The notes below the pieces were generated by a model. The model saw nothing but the letters and a program-made list of their open reading frames with translations, made no database searches and was not told where the DNA came from. From DASQFQ01 sp963802905 (GTDB lineage Bacteria; Actinomycetota; Thermoleophilia; Solirubrobacterales; Solirubrobacteraceae), in assembly GCA_963802905.1 (NCBI GenBank), contig CAWDKH010000011.1, forward strand, positions 248,001 through 312,000: a stretch of DNA of 64,000 bases, given 5' to 3'. How positions within the stretch are numbered: the stretch's first letter is position 1; the number at the start of each line of letters is the position of its first letter. A program made the translations under genes and the position numbers. This document shows, one piece after another, positions 22,091-31,176 of the stretch.

Positions 22091-23198
22091 GCCAGCGCCT
22101 CTCTCCAGTCGCACGCTGCCCCTCGGCCACCGACAGGCGCACGACCTCGGGCTCGTCGCCGCCGGGCACGTGCGCGAGGTCCGTCGTCGCGATCACGCTC
22201 TGGCCGCCGCCCTCGCGCAGCGCCTCGACGAGCCGCTCGCGGCGCAGCGAGTCGAGCTCGGAGGTCACGTCGTCGAGCAGCATCAGCGGAGCGGCGCCAC
22301 GCTCCTCCGCCAGCACGCCGCGCTCGGCGAGCAGCAGCGAGAGCAGCCCGAGGCGCTGCTGGCCGCGCGACCCGTAGGTGCGCAGCTCGCGGCCGGCGCG
22401 CTTGAGCACCAGCTCGTCGCGGTGCGGCCCGTGGCCGGTGAAGCCGCGGTCGAGGTCGCGAGTCGGTGCGCTCGGCCAGCTCGGCGGCCAGCGCCTCCGC
22501 GGTCTCGGCGCGCGAGCGCGGCCGGTAGGTCAGCTCGGCGCCGCCCTCGAGCCCGAGCGCCTCGGCGTGGGTCGCGAACGGCTCCGCCAGCCGCGACACG
22601 ACCGCGGCGCGGTCGGCGGCCAGGGCGACGCCGTGGCGCGCGAGCTCGAGATCCCAGGCGGGGAGCGAGCTCCGCCCGGCGCGGCCGGCGCGGATCGCGG
22701 CCAGCAGCGCGTTGCGCTGGCCGAGCGCCGCCGTGTAGGCGCGGCGCGTGCCGACGCGGGCCGGCCACAGCGCGGCGATCACCTGGTCGACGTGCGCGCG
22801 CCGCAGCGCCGGGGCGCCCGAGCACGAGCTCGAGCCGGTCGGGGAGGAAGACCGAGACGAGCGGCCGCGCGCTCGCGTCGGTCAGCTTGTCGACGGTGGC
22901 GCCGTCGACCTGCAGCCGCTTCGCCTCGCCGGGCTCGAAGCCCGACGGTGATCCGGTGCGCGTCGCCGTCGCGCTCGGCGTCGAGCTCCAGCCGCGCGAC
23001 GCCGGCGCCGAAGCGCACGACCTCGCGCTCGTTGCCGGTCCGGCACGAGCGGCCGGTGCAGGCGAAGTAGACCGCCTCGAGCAGGTTCGTCTTGCCGGCC
23101 CCGTTCGGGCCCGTGACCACGGTCAGCCCCGGGCCCAGCCGCACCTCCGCCGCCTCGTAGGAGCGGAAGTTGCGGATGGAGAGGCGGGTGACCCGCAC
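22087..23198 (-). CDS. recF: Recombination protein RecF (about five frameshifts)
   Basis: SMC-like ATPase that loads RecA at gaps. The N-terminal LSIRNFRSYEAAEVRL and Walker A TGPNGAGKTNLLEA are intact. Further on, VFLPDRLELVLG, RGQQRLGLLSLLLAE (signature) and MLLDDVTSELD (Walker B) occur in other frames. Breaks lie near 22946, 22815 and 22460, with two more in the last 30 bases. With five bases removed the length is an exact multiple of three (368 residues plus stop). GTG start. Confidence 0.9.
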
Positions 23199-23269
23199 GG
23201 CGATCGGTTACCCCGTGCCGGCATCCGGCCGGCACCCCTGACGGGAACGTGCGCCATCCGGGCGCACGA

Positions 23270-24379
23270 TTAAACGTTCAGCCGGATCGGCATCAGCAGG
23301 TACTGGAACCCGCTGCCGTCCCCGGCCTCGATCAGCCCCGGCCGCAGCGGGGAGATCAGCTTGAGCAGGACGTCGCCCGACTCCACCGCCTCGAGCCCGT
23401 CGCGCAGGAACTCGGGGTTGAAGCCGATCTCGAGCGGCTCGCCCTGGAACGGGACCGGCAGGCTCTCCTGCGCCTCGCCGACGTCGGGCGTCCGCGCCGA
23501 CACCGTCAGCTCGCCCTCGGCGAACGCCAGCCGCAGCGGCGCGTTCTTCTGCGCGAGCAGCGAGATGCGGCGCACGACCTCCGTGATCTCGGTCCCCGAC
23601 AGCGAGAGCTCGTGCTCGTACGCGTCCGGCAGCAGCTGGCGGTAGTTGGGGAACTGGCCGTCGATCAGGCGCGACGAGAGCACGACGCCGCCGGCCTCGA
23701 AGATCACCTGGTTGGTGCGCACCGACACGCTGAGCGTCTCCGCCTCGGTCGCCTGCACGATCCGCGTGAGCTCCTGCAGCGCCCGGGCCGGCACGTTGGC
23801 CTCGAACGCGCCGGCCAGCGGCGCCTCGAGCTTCGTCTCCTTGACGGACAGCCGGTACGAGTCCGTGGCGACCATCCGCAGGTCGCTCTCCGACGCCGAC
23901 ACGAGGATGCCGGTCAGCACCGGCCGCGTCTCGTCGCGCGACGCCGAGCGGGCCACCTTGAGCACGGTCTCGACGAACGCCGGGCCCGGCACCTCGACCC
24001 GCCCGTCGCCCTCCGGCTCCGGGAAGGGCGGGAAGTCCTCGAGTCGCAGCGTGCGGATGTGGAAGTTCGCGGAGCCCGCGACGATCTCGACGTCCTGCTC
24101 CGAGGCGCGCAGCTCGAGCGACACCGAGTCGCCGGGCAGCGCACGGACGACGTCGACCAGCAGCCGCGCCGGCAGGACGACGGCGCCCTCGCGGACGACC
24201 TCGCCCTCCAGCGGGACGCGGAGGCCGATCTCCATGTCGGTGGCGCGCAGCTCGATGGCGCCGCCCTTGGCGGTCAGCTGGACGCCGGAGAGCGCCTGGA
24301 CGGCGCTGCGGGTGGAGGCCGCACGGGTCACGGTCTGGAGCTCCGTGAACAGTGCGGTGCGGGAAGTAGAGACCTTCAT
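23270..24379 (-). CDS. dnaN: DNA polymerase III beta sliding clamp
   Basis: An intact 369-residue clamp that tethers the replicative polymerase. Three consecutive clamp domains of about 120 residues are visible; the first begins KVSTSRTALFTELQTVTRA, and the last ends with the GDGSGFQYLLMPIRLNV motif typical of the C-terminus. The ATG lies 105 bases downstream of the dnaA stop. The gene lies between dnaA and recF, the classical origin arrangement. Confidence 0.97.
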   Translation of the reverse strand: MKVSTSRTALFTELQTVTRAASTRSAVQALSGVQLTAKGGAIELRATDMEIGLRVPLEGEVVREGAVVLPARLLVDVVRALPGDSVSLELRASEQDVEIVAGSANFHIRTLRLEDFPPFPEPEGDGRVEVPGPAFVETVLKVARSASRDETRPVLTGILVSASESDLRMVATDSYRLSVKETKLEAPLAGAFEANVPARALQELTRIVQATEAETLSVSVRTNQVIFEAGGVVLSSRLIDGQFPNYRQLLPDAYEHELSLSGTEITEVVRRISLLAQKNAPLRLAFAEGELTVSARTPDVGEAQESLPVPFQGEPLEIGFNPEFLRDGLEAVESGDVLLKLISPLRPGLIEAGDGSGFQYLLMPIRLNV

Positions 24380-24419
24380 GAGGTAGTGATGATCAAGAGT
24401 GAGTCACCGTCGTAAGGGT

Positions 24420-24437
24420 TGTGGATGGTGTGCACAA
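24420..24437. promoter_or_regulatory. Two adjacent DnaA-box-like 9-mers between dnaA and dnaN
   Basis: TGTGGATGG (24420-24428) differs at two positions from TGTGGATAA. TGTGCACAA (24429-24437), read as TTGTGCACA, differs at one position from the actinobacterial box TTGTCCACA. The 105-base dnaA-dnaN spacer is a known oriC or dnaN-promoter location, but two imperfect boxes are not enough to name it oriC. Confidence 0.35.
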
Positions 24438-24484
24438 ACCCGGGAAACCGCGGAGGATGCGGGGCGGAGGAGCGCACAAGTCTT

Positions 24485-25837
24485 TCAAGCCTCCCGGTCG
24501 GCATCGCCGCGCAGCTCGCTGTGCAGGCGCTGGACGGTGTCGTAGGCGGAGGGGTCCTCGGCGATGCGCGCGGCGGTCCGCTTGCAGGCGTGGAGGACGG
24601 TCGTGTGGTTGCGGTTGCCGAACGCGCGGCCGATCGCCGGCAGCGTGGCGTCGGTGAGCTCGCGCGTGAGGTACATGGCGACCTGGCGGGGCCAGGTGAC
24701 GGCCTGGGCGCGGCTGGGGAGACGAGCTCGTCCATCGAGATGTCGAAGTCCTGGCAGATGCGGCGCTGGATCTCCTCGACCGAGCGGACGCGCGGGCGCA
24801 GGTCGGGATAGAGGCCGCCGAGCACCTCCTCGACGAGCGCGGTGTCGACGGCGCGGCCGGTCAGCGAGCCGAAGGCGACGATCCGGATCAGCGCGCCCTC
24901 GAGCGCGCGGATGTTGGAGTCGACGCGCTCGGCGATCAGCTCCAGGGCCTCGGGATCGACGCCGCTGGACGCGGTCCTGGAGCACGCGCTTGCGCAGGAT
25001 GGTCAGGCGCGTGCCGAAGTCGGGCGGCTTGACGTCGCAGACGAGGCCGGCCTCGAAGCGCTCGCGCAGGCGGTCCTCGAGCGCGCCCATGTCGCGCGGC
25101 AGGCGGTCGGACGTCAGCACGAGCTGGGCGCCGGACGCGTGCAGCGCGTTGAACGTGTGGAAGAACTCCTCCTCCGTCTTCGCCTTGCGCTGGAGGAACT
25201 GGACGTCGTCGACGAGCAGCACGTCGACGCCGCGGTAGGCGGTCTTGAACGCGTCGATGCCGTCGTTATGGAGCGCGCCGATGAAGTGGTTGGTGAACGC
25301 CTCGACCGTCGTGTAGCGGACGGTCAGCCCGTCGCCGTAGGCGGCGACGTAGTTGGCGATCGAGTGCAGCAGGTGGGTCTTGCCGAGGCCGGGCGGACCG
25401 CAGATGAACAGCGGGTTGTAGGCGAGCGCCGGCATCTCGGCGACCGCGAGCGCGGCGCCGTGGGCGAGCCGGTTGGAGTCGCCGATGACGAACTGGTCGA
25501 ACGTGAAGCGCGGGTTGAACGGGACGTCGGCCGCCGTCCACAGCGAACGGGTCGCCGGCGCCGGCGCCTCGGTCTGCGCGACGGGGTCGTCGGGCCCGAC
25601 GAGCCGGACCGCGGTCGCGGAGCCGAGCACGCGCCCGGCGGCGGCCTGCAGCACGCGGCTGAAGCGCTCGGTGACCCACGCCCGGCTCTCGTCCGGGGCG
25701 GTGACGACGAGCGTCCCGCCGTCGAGGCGGCGTGCGTCGAGCGCCTCGAGGTAGAGCTGCCACGTGGCGTCCGACACGGCGGTCCGCAACTCGGCGCGGA
25801 TGCGCCGCCAGGAATGCGCGAGATCGACGTCGGTCAC
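24485..25837 (-). CDS. dnaA: Replication initiator DnaA (two frameshifts)
   Basis: AAA+ protein that opens the origin. Seen are the N-terminal domain (SWRRIRAELRTAVSDATWQLYL), Walker A CGPPGLGKTHLLHS, Walker B VDVLLVDDVQFL, sensor LVLTSDRLPRDM, and the DnaA-box-binding helix TLPAIGRAFGNRNHTTVLHA. A one-base insertion near 24972 and a compensating loss near 24716 in a C run shift the lid region, which reads EALELIAERVDSNIRALEGAL in the intermediate frame. The start is GTG at 25837 within HVTDVDLAHSW. A GGAGGAGGG tract lies 14 bases upstream, rather far. Confidence 0.95.
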   Translation of the reverse strand: MTDVDLAHSWRRIRAELRTAVSDATWQLYLEALDARRLDGGTLVVTAPDESRAWVTERFSRVLQAAAGRVLGSATAVRLVGPDDPVAQTEAPAPATRSLWTAADVPFNPRFTFDQFVIGDSNRLAHGAALAVAEMPALAYNPLFICGPPGLGKTHLLHSIANYVAAYGDGLTVRYTTVEAFTNHFIGALHNDGIDAFKTAYRGVDVLLVDDVQFLQRKAKTEEEFFHTFNALHASGAQLVLTSDRLPRDMGALEDRLRERFEAGLVCDVKPPDFGTRLTILRKRVLQDRVQRRRSRGPGADRRARRLQHPRARGRADPDRRLRLADRPRRRHRARRGGARRPLSRPAPARPLGRGDPAPHLPGLRHLDGRARLPSRAQAVTWPRQVAMYLTRELTDATLPAIGRAFGNRNHTTVLHACKRTAARIAEDPSAYDTVQRLHSELRGDADREA

Positions 25838-26066
25838 GTGGACGCGGAAAGCCCTCCTCCCCAGGAGAGGTCGGTGGAAATCGGTGGTGCGGAGGGGCCC
25901 GAAGGCCCCGGCGGAGCGAGCATAACAAGGGCTCCTGGACCGTCTGGGGCATGTCCGACCCCGGTTCGCAAAACGCGCACGAAAGTTCGTCGCGGTGCCT
26001 GTGGAACGCTGTCGACGGCGTGTGCATGGATCGGTGCGCAAGTCGCCCCGGTATCCTGCTGGCGCA
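25838..26066. other. dnaA-rpmH divergent intergenic region
   Basis: This 229-base gap separates the two replichore-like arms and must hold the dnaA and rpmH promoters, possibly part of the origin. It contains a GGGGCC-CGAA-GGCCCC hairpin (25894-25909) in the dnaA leader. A TATCCT hexamer (26052-26057) lies so close to the rpmH ATG that the rpmH message may be leaderless. No good DnaA box or AT-rich unwinding element is visible. Confidence 0.4.
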
Positions 26067-26201
26067 ATGAAGCGGACCTACCAGCCCAAGAAGCGCAAAC
26101 GCGCGCGCACCCATGGCTTCCGTGCCCGTATGAGCACCCGCGCCGGTCGCGTCGTGCTCAAGCGGCGCCGGGGCAAGGGCCGCAAGCGCCTCACCGTCTA
26201 G
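26067..26201 (+). CDS. rpmH: Ribosomal protein bL34
   Basis: 44 residues with the invariant MKRTYQPKKRKRARTHGFRAR start and the RRRGKGRKRLTV end; full length for the family. A 23S rRNA-binding protein of the large subunit. It lacks a clear ribosome site and may be translated from a leaderless message. First gene of the rpmH-rnpA-yidD block, divergent from dnaA. Confidence 0.98.
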   Translation: MKRTYQPKKRKRARTHGFRARMSTRAGRVVLKRRRGKGRKRLTV

Positions 26202-26206
26202 CGACC

Positions 26207-26578
26207 ATGGCCCCGAAGCGCCGCCGCCTGTCGCGCAGCGCCGAGTTTGAGCGCGTGTACCGGCAGGGGCGCTCCAAGGGCAATCGCTACCTGGTGCTCT
26301 ACGCGTTCCCGCGCGCGGAGGACGAGGCGGCAAGCGAGCGCGAGGCCGGCCCGCGGCTCGGCCTGTCGGTGTCGCGGCGCGTCGGCGGCGCCGTCGAGCG
26401 CAACCGCGTCAAGCGCGTGCTGCGCGAGGCGTTCTGGGCCGAGGCCGAGCGCCTGCCCGACACGTCGGACTACGTCGTCGTGGCGCGTCCCGACGCGCGC
26501 GATCTCGCCGAGCGCGAGGGCGAGGAGGGCATGCGCGGCGCGCTGTCCGAGCTCGTCGCCGGGTTCGAGAGCGGCTGA
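26207..26578 (+). CDS. rnpA: Ribonuclease P protein component
   Basis: A 123-residue basic protein that binds the RNase P RNA and helps process tRNA 5' ends. Family features are RLSRSAEFERVYRQGRSKGNR at the start and the RNR signature in RRVGGAVERNRVKRVLREAF. An insert rich in Glu/Ala follows the first beta strand. The ATG is 5 bases after the rpmH stop. Confidence 0.95.
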   Translation: MAPKRRRLSRSAEFERVYRQGRSKGNRYLVLYAFPRAEDEAASEREAGPRLGLSVSRRVGGAVERNRVKRVLREAFWAEAERLPDTSDYVVVARPDARDLAEREGEEGMRGALSELVAGFESG

Positions 26579-26583
26579 GCGCC

Positions 26584-26859
26584 GTGCGCGCCATCCTGCT
26601 CGCGCCGATCCGCTTCTACATGCGCTTCATCTCGCCGCTGCTGCCGCGGCGCTGCAAGTACCTGCCGACGTGCTCGGAGTACGCGGTGACCGCCGTGCGC
26701 GACTACGGGGCGTTCCGCGGCTTCGTGCTGGCGGGCTGGCGCCTGCTGCGCTGCAACCCGTGGAGCCACGGGGGCTACGACCCGGTCTCGGACCAGACGT
26801 TGTTCAAGCGCCGCGAGAGCAGCGCCTCGGCGGCCTCGCCGCCCAGCCGCACGGCGTAG
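26584..26859 (+). CDS. yidD: Membrane protein insertion efficiency factor YidD
   Basis: 91 residues, GTG start. Family signature: YMRFISPLLPRRCKYLPTCSEYAVTAV, with the conserved Cys pair, and WRLLRCNPWSHGGYDPV. It acts with YidC at the inner membrane. The last 85 bases overlap tail-to-tail with the FAD amine oxidase gene on the other strand. The extra Ser/Ala-rich tail after the family domain encodes this overlap. Confidence 0.93.
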   Translation: MRAILLAPIRFYMRFISPLLPRRCKYLPTCSEYAVTAVRDYGAFRGFVLAGWRLLRCNPWSHGGYDPVSDQTLFKRRESSASAASPPSRTA

Positions 26860-28176
26860 TTGGTGCCGCGGTCCTCGGGATAGATCTGCGTCGTGTTGGC
26901 GAGGATCAGGTGCGGGACGCCGGTCTGCAGCGGCGGGATCCGCTCGCGGTAGCCGACGGTCACGATCGGCTGGGCGGCCGGCTCGCGGTGCAGCCAGCGC
27001 TCCTTGATCCATGAGCGCTCGAAGGCCGGGTTGACCTTGCGCAGCCCGGGCGTGTAGCGGTCGATCAGCGCGTCCGCGTCGAGCTCGAGCAGCTCGTCGC
27101 CGGGGGCGAGGTAGTTGGCGACGTAGAGGAAGCGCCGGCCGTCGTAGCGCTCGGGCTCGATGAAGTTGGTGTGCTCGACGAGGCCGACGAACGGCAGCTC
27201 GGGGTCGGCGATGTTGGTCCAGTAGAACGGGCTGAACTGGCGGTCGAGCTCGAGCAGCAGGCAGAGCGCGGTGTGGTACTCGATCCCGTCGAGCTTCGCC
27301 CGGTACTCGTCGCCGATCGCGGTGCGCGAGCTCGTCGTCGAGCAGCCCGACGAAGACGTCGTTGGGCACGGTGGCGACGACCGCGTCGTAGCGCTCGGGC
27401 TCGCCGTCGGGCGCGTACGCGTGCGGGTCATGGCCGGTGCGGAACGAGCCGGGAGCGCCGGCGGTGATCTCGAAGCCGTTGGCGCGCTGGGTGAGCCGGG
27501 CCGCGGGCCGGTCGATCAGCACGCGGCCGCCGCGCGTCTCGATCTTCGCCTTCAGCACGCCGAACAGCGGCTCCCACGAGCGCCCCGGGTAGCCGAGCAG
27601 CTCCTGGCGCGCCTCCTTGCCCTCGAGCTTGCGCCGCATCGTGAGCTTGCCCCACAGCCACGCCATCGAGATGTCGTCGGCGCGGTCGCCGAACTTGCCG
27701 CGCAGCAGCGGGCCCCAGACCTTCTCGTACGGCTGGGCGCCCATCGAGTCGCGGATCCACTGGCGCGCGGTGATGCCCTCGAACGGCCCGACCTCCTTCG
27801 CCGTCTTCTGCAGCTTCAGCACCGCCAGCCCCATCCGGATGCGCGCCGCGGGCTTGAGCGGCCCGAAGCGCAGGAGGTGCAGCGGGCTCGTGAACGGCCA
27901 CGAGCGGCCCTCGAGGAAGAACGCCATCGAGGACGGCCGCCACTCGAGCTCGTCCGGCATCCCGAGCTCGGCGTAGAGCTCGGCGATGTGGCGGTCGCTC
28001 GTGAACAGGTGGTGGTAGTAGCGCTCGAGCAGGTGGCCGCCGCCGACGTCGATCGTGGCGGCCTGGCCGCCGAGCCCCGGCCAGCGCTCGTAGACGTCGA
28101 CCGTGTGCCCCTCCTGGCCCAGCCGATACGCGCACACGAGACCGGCGACGCCGGCCCCGATCACCGCGACCCTCAT
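26775..28176 (-). CDS. FAD-dependent amine oxidase/desaturase-like protein (one frameshift)
   Basis: 466 residues after correction. The N-terminus VAVIGAGVAGLVCAYRLGQEGHTVDVYE is a Rossmann FAD site with GxGxxG and an acidic end. The rest resembles the NAD(P)-binding amine oxidase/protoporphyrinogen oxidase superfamily (GQAATIDVGGGHLLERYYHHLF; RGKFGDRADDISMAWLWGKL), especially the group found beside glycosyltransferases in polysaccharide clusters. The break near 27325 is repaired by one deletion. Its ATG overlaps the stop of the GT2 gene start region (ATGA), so the two are co-translated. The substrate is unknown. Confidence 0.82.
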
Positions 28177-29162
28177 CGGTCGTCGCGGCGGTCGACCCCG
28201 GCCAGCGCCGCCGAGGCGCCCTCATCGGGATCGAGGTTGCGCGCGCGTGAGACGACGTAGAGCGGGCGCTGCTTGACCTCGTCGTAGATGCGCCCGAGGT
28301 ACTCGCCGATCAGGCCGAGCGCGAGCAGCTGGATGCCGCCGATCAACAGCACGATGAACAGCAGCGAGGGCACGCCGCGCTCGTAGATGCCCGAGTAGCG
28401 GGCGACGATCGTCAGCGGCAGGCCGAGCAGGGCGATGAGCGCGCAGATCACGCCGGCGAGCGCCGCGAGCTGGAGCGGGAAGTTCGAGAACGACGTCACG
28501 CCGTCGAGCGCGAATCGCAGCATGCGCCCGATCGGGTACTTGCTCTCGCCCGCCGTCCGCGCCGCGCGGTCGTACTCGACGACATCGCGCTGGTAGCCGA
28601 CCCACGAGCTCATGCCGCGGAGGAAGCGCGATCGCTCGCGCATCCGCAGCAGGGCGTCGAGCGGGCCGCGGTCGAAGAGGCGGAAGTCGCCGGCGTTGGG
28701 CTCGAGCTCGACCTGCGCGAGCCGGCCCATGAGCGCGTAGAACCAGCGCGCGGTCGCGAGCTTGAAGCGCGTCTCCCCCGCGCGCTGCCGGCGCTTGGCG
28801 ACGACGATGTCGGCGCCCGCGCGCCAGCGCTCCACGAGCTCGGGGATCAGCTCGGGCGGGTCCTGGAGGTCGCCGTCGATCATCACCACGGCATCCCCGC
28901 GCGCGTGGTCGAGGCCGGCGGTGAGCGCCATCTGGTGGCCGAACGGCCGCGAGAGGTGGAGGACGCGGATACGCGGGTCGGCGTCGGCGCGCTCGTCGAG
29001 GATCGCGGCGGTCGCGTCCGTGGAGCCGTCGTCGACGACCACGATCTCGAACGGAAGATCCCCCAGCGCACCTGCCGTGCGGGTGCAGAACTCGGCGGCG
29101 AGCCCTTCCTCGTTGAGCATCGGCGCCACCACGCTGAGGAGGCGCAGCTCGCGGACGGCCAT
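28173..29162 (-). CDS. GT2 polyprenyl-phosphate glycosyltransferase (DPM1/GtrB type)
   Basis: 329 residues. The GT-A domain has VVAPMLNEEG, the VVVDDGSTDAT motif, VMIDGDLQDPPE (metal-binding Asp) and the FRLFDR motif. Two C-terminal transmembrane helices (about 240-262 and 272-297) end in LIGEYLGRIYDEVKQRP, the hallmark of GtrB/DPM1-like enzymes that charge undecaprenyl phosphate with a sugar. Starts at ATG 29162, preferred over an upstream in-frame start that falls in the promoter region shared with yidC. Confidence 0.9.
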   Translation of the reverse strand: MAVRELRLLSVVAPMLNEEGLAAEFCTRTAGALGDLPFEIVVVDDGSTDATAAILDERADADPRIRVLHLSRPFGHQMALTAGLDHARGDAVVMIDGDLQDPPELIPELVERWRAGADIVVAKRRQRAGETRFKLATARWFYALMGRLAQVELEPNAGDFRLFDRGPLDALLRMRERSRFLRGMSSWVGYQRDVVEYDRAARTAGESKYPIGRMLRFALDGVTSFSNFPLQLAALAGVICALIALLGLPLTIVARYSGIYERGVPSLLFIVLLIGGIQLLALGLIGEYLGRIYDEVKQRPLYVVSRARNLDPDEGASAALAGVDRRDDR

Positions 29163-29206
29163 TGCGGCCGGAGTGTAGACCAGCCCCCCGCTACGATCCG
29201 GTGGCC

Positions 29207-30173
29207 GTGACCCCTGTCCTGGGAAACATCCTCCAGCCACTGATCGATTTCTTCCACTGGTTCCTGGAGTTCTTCCACGATGAGGTGGGGCTGTCGTGGG
29301 GCTTGGCGATCGTCACGCTGACCGTCCTGGTGCGGGCGATCCTGCTCCCGCTCACCTACAAGTCGTCGAAGTCGATGATCCGGCTGCAGCAGCTCGCGCC
29401 GCAGATGAAGACGCTGCAGACGAAGTACAAGGACGACCCGCAGCGCATGCAGCAGGAGACGATGAAGTTCTATCGGGAGAACCAGGTCAACCCGTTCGCG
29501 TCCTGCCTCCCGATGGTCGCCCAGCTGCCGGTCTTCCTCGCGCTCTACTACATGCTGCGCGTCGACCTGCGGTACGACATCTGCCCCGCCATCAACCCGC
29601 CGGGCACGCCCAACCCGCAACCGTGCGGGGAGACGCCCGAGTCGAGCTTCCTGTTCATCCCGGACCTGACGAACAAGGCGACCGGCGCAGTGCTCGTCGT
29701 GCTGATCGTGCTCTACGTCGGGTCGCAGCTCGTCTCGACGCTGCTCATGTCCGCCACCGCGGACAAGAACCAGCGGAGAATCTTCCTGGCGCTGCCGTTC
29801 CTGTTCGTCGCCTTCATCTGGCAGTTCCCGGCCGGCCTGCTCGTCTACTGGATCACGACGAACCTGTGGACGATCCTGCAGCAGTCGATCATCAAGAAGC
29901 GCCTCGGCCCGCTCCGCGAGGAAGCCATGGCTGCCGCGAAGGCGGCCAAGGACGAGCAGGAGCAGATGAAGACCAAGGGCAAGAGCGGCAAGAGCGACGG
30001 CAAGAACGGGAAGAGCGACAAGACCGACGGCAAGAGCGGCGGAGGCCGCGCGCTCGGCAAGCTCTCGCCGACGGCTGCGACCGCCGACAGCGGCGGCGCG
30101 AAGCGCCTCGACCAACGGCCCCCCGCCGGCTCCGCCCCGTAAGAAGAAGAAGCGCTCGGGGCGCCGACGGTGA
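29207..30173 (+). CDS. yidC: Membrane protein insertase YidC (late frameshift)
   Basis: Inserts and folds inner-membrane proteins. Five transmembrane segments are visible: VGLSWGLAIVTLTVLVRAIL with its conserved hydrophilic-groove Arg, the MVAQLPVFLALYYM helix, LVVLIVLYVGSQLVSTLLM, FLALPFLFVAFIWQF and the GLLVYWITTNLWTILQQ region. A basic Lys/Gly/Ser-rich tail follows. The frame as given stops at 30142, but one extra base near 30108 restores a tail ending in a run of Lys and Arg and a stop at 30173 that overlaps jag (GTGA). The start is GTG at 29207; 29201 is equally possible. Confidence 0.93.
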
Positions 30174-30637
30174 CCAACGGCGACGGCACCGCGGTCGAAC
30201 GCGTCCGCGAACTCCTCGAGCACGTCAACGACGCGCTGGCGCTCGACGCGAGCGTCGAGATCGAGCAGCCGGAGGACGGCGTCATCCGCGCCACGCTCCA
30301 CGCCGAGGACCTCGGCCTCTTCATCGGCCGCCACGGGACCACGATCGACGCGGTCCAGCACCTCGCGTACCGGATCGCCGCCGCCGCTGACGACGGCCCG
30401 CAGCGCGTCATCGTCGACGCCGCCGGCTACCGCGAGCGGCGCGAGTCGGCGCTCCACCGCCAGGCCGACGAGGCCGCGGAGGACGCGGTCCGCAACGGCC
30501 GCCCGGTCGCGCTGGACGCCATGAGCGCGACGGAGCGCAAGGTCGTCCACGAGCACCTGAAGGACCGCGAGGACGTGGAGACCTACTCCGAGGGCACCGA
30601 GCCCGATCGCCACCTCGTCGTGGCGCCGCTGGACTAG
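30170..30637 (+). CDS. jag: Jag/KhpB-type KH-R3H RNA-binding protein
   Basis: 155 residues: a KH domain (about 45-85) with the IGRHGTTIDAVQHLAYR loop, and an R3H domain (about 95-150) with YRERRESALHRQADEAA and the ALDAMSATERKVVHEHL motif. It lacks the N-terminal Jag domain, as in many actinobacteria. RNA chaperone linked to division and sRNA regulation in Firmicutes. The GTG start overlaps the corrected yidC stop. Confidence 0.93.
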   Translation: MTNGDGTAVERVRELLEHVNDALALDASVEIEQPEDGVIRATLHAEDLGLFIGRHGTTIDAVQHLAYRIAAAADDGPQRVIVDAAGYRERRESALHRQADEAAEDAVRNGRPVALDAMSATERKVVHEHLKDREDVETYSEGTEPDRHLVVAPLD

Positions 30638-30678
30638 GCCTCCGCAGTTCTGTAACACCTTCCGACGCGGCCGGGATC

Positions 30679-31000
30679 ATGGTCCGCATGGGCTCGCTAA
30701 CCGACTTCGAACGAGGGTTGCTGGCGGGCCTGCTGATCGGGGAGGGGCACTTCGGGGTCCATCGCGGTCGCGCGCATTTGGTCCTCGGGATGCAGCGTGC
30801 GCCATGAGCACGCTGCTTCGTCAGGGTGCAGGCACTCTTGCCGGGTGCGCGTTCTCTATGGGCCCTTACCACTAGCGAGGGCCGCTATTTCTACCGCCTC
30901 ATCGTCCGTGGGAGCGGCTCTTCGCTCGCTGCTGGATATCTTCGACTCCCTCGAGTTTGAGACGGTGGTGTCCCGCACGTCGCAGGGCGGTATGCTGTCG
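30679..31000 (+). pseudogene. Decayed or error-ridden LAGLIDADG-like protein gene
   Basis: The opening frame reads MGSLTDFERGLLAGLLIGEGHFG, in which LLAGLLIGEGHFG is a LAGLIDADG-type helix with its acidic metal ligand. It stops after 43 codons. Family-like pieces continue in other frames: VRHE, then RQVQALLPGAR, LYGPYH, EGRYFYRLIVRG and AALRSLLDIFDSLEFE. At least six shifts are needed in 320 bases, more than in neighbouring genes, so real decay is possible as well as sequencing error. It sits between jag and rsmG, and no intron or intein is visible. Confidence 0.55.
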
Positions 31001-31176
31001 ATGCGAGAGGTCGCGGCGACGATGCGTGTGGCCGCTGCAAGGAGTCCACGGCGATCCGTTTCACGATTTACAGGGCCCCCCAAAACCCGACATTCCTACG
31101 AGCGATTTCGTCCGATCGCGGCCCGTTCGCATGCTTGCTGAGCGCACTGCTCGGATGCATCTAGGCGCCAACCGCG

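Noticed and set aside
25831..25842. CACGTG-centred sequence near the dnaA start as a parS site
   Set aside because: Only the central hexamer fits; the flanking GTTT/AAAC arms of the parS palindrome are absent.
31055..31070. GTTTCACGATTT as a parS half-site upstream of parA
   Set aside because: Only one half matches, and it lies in the degenerate LAGLIDADG/rsmG leader; no second half.
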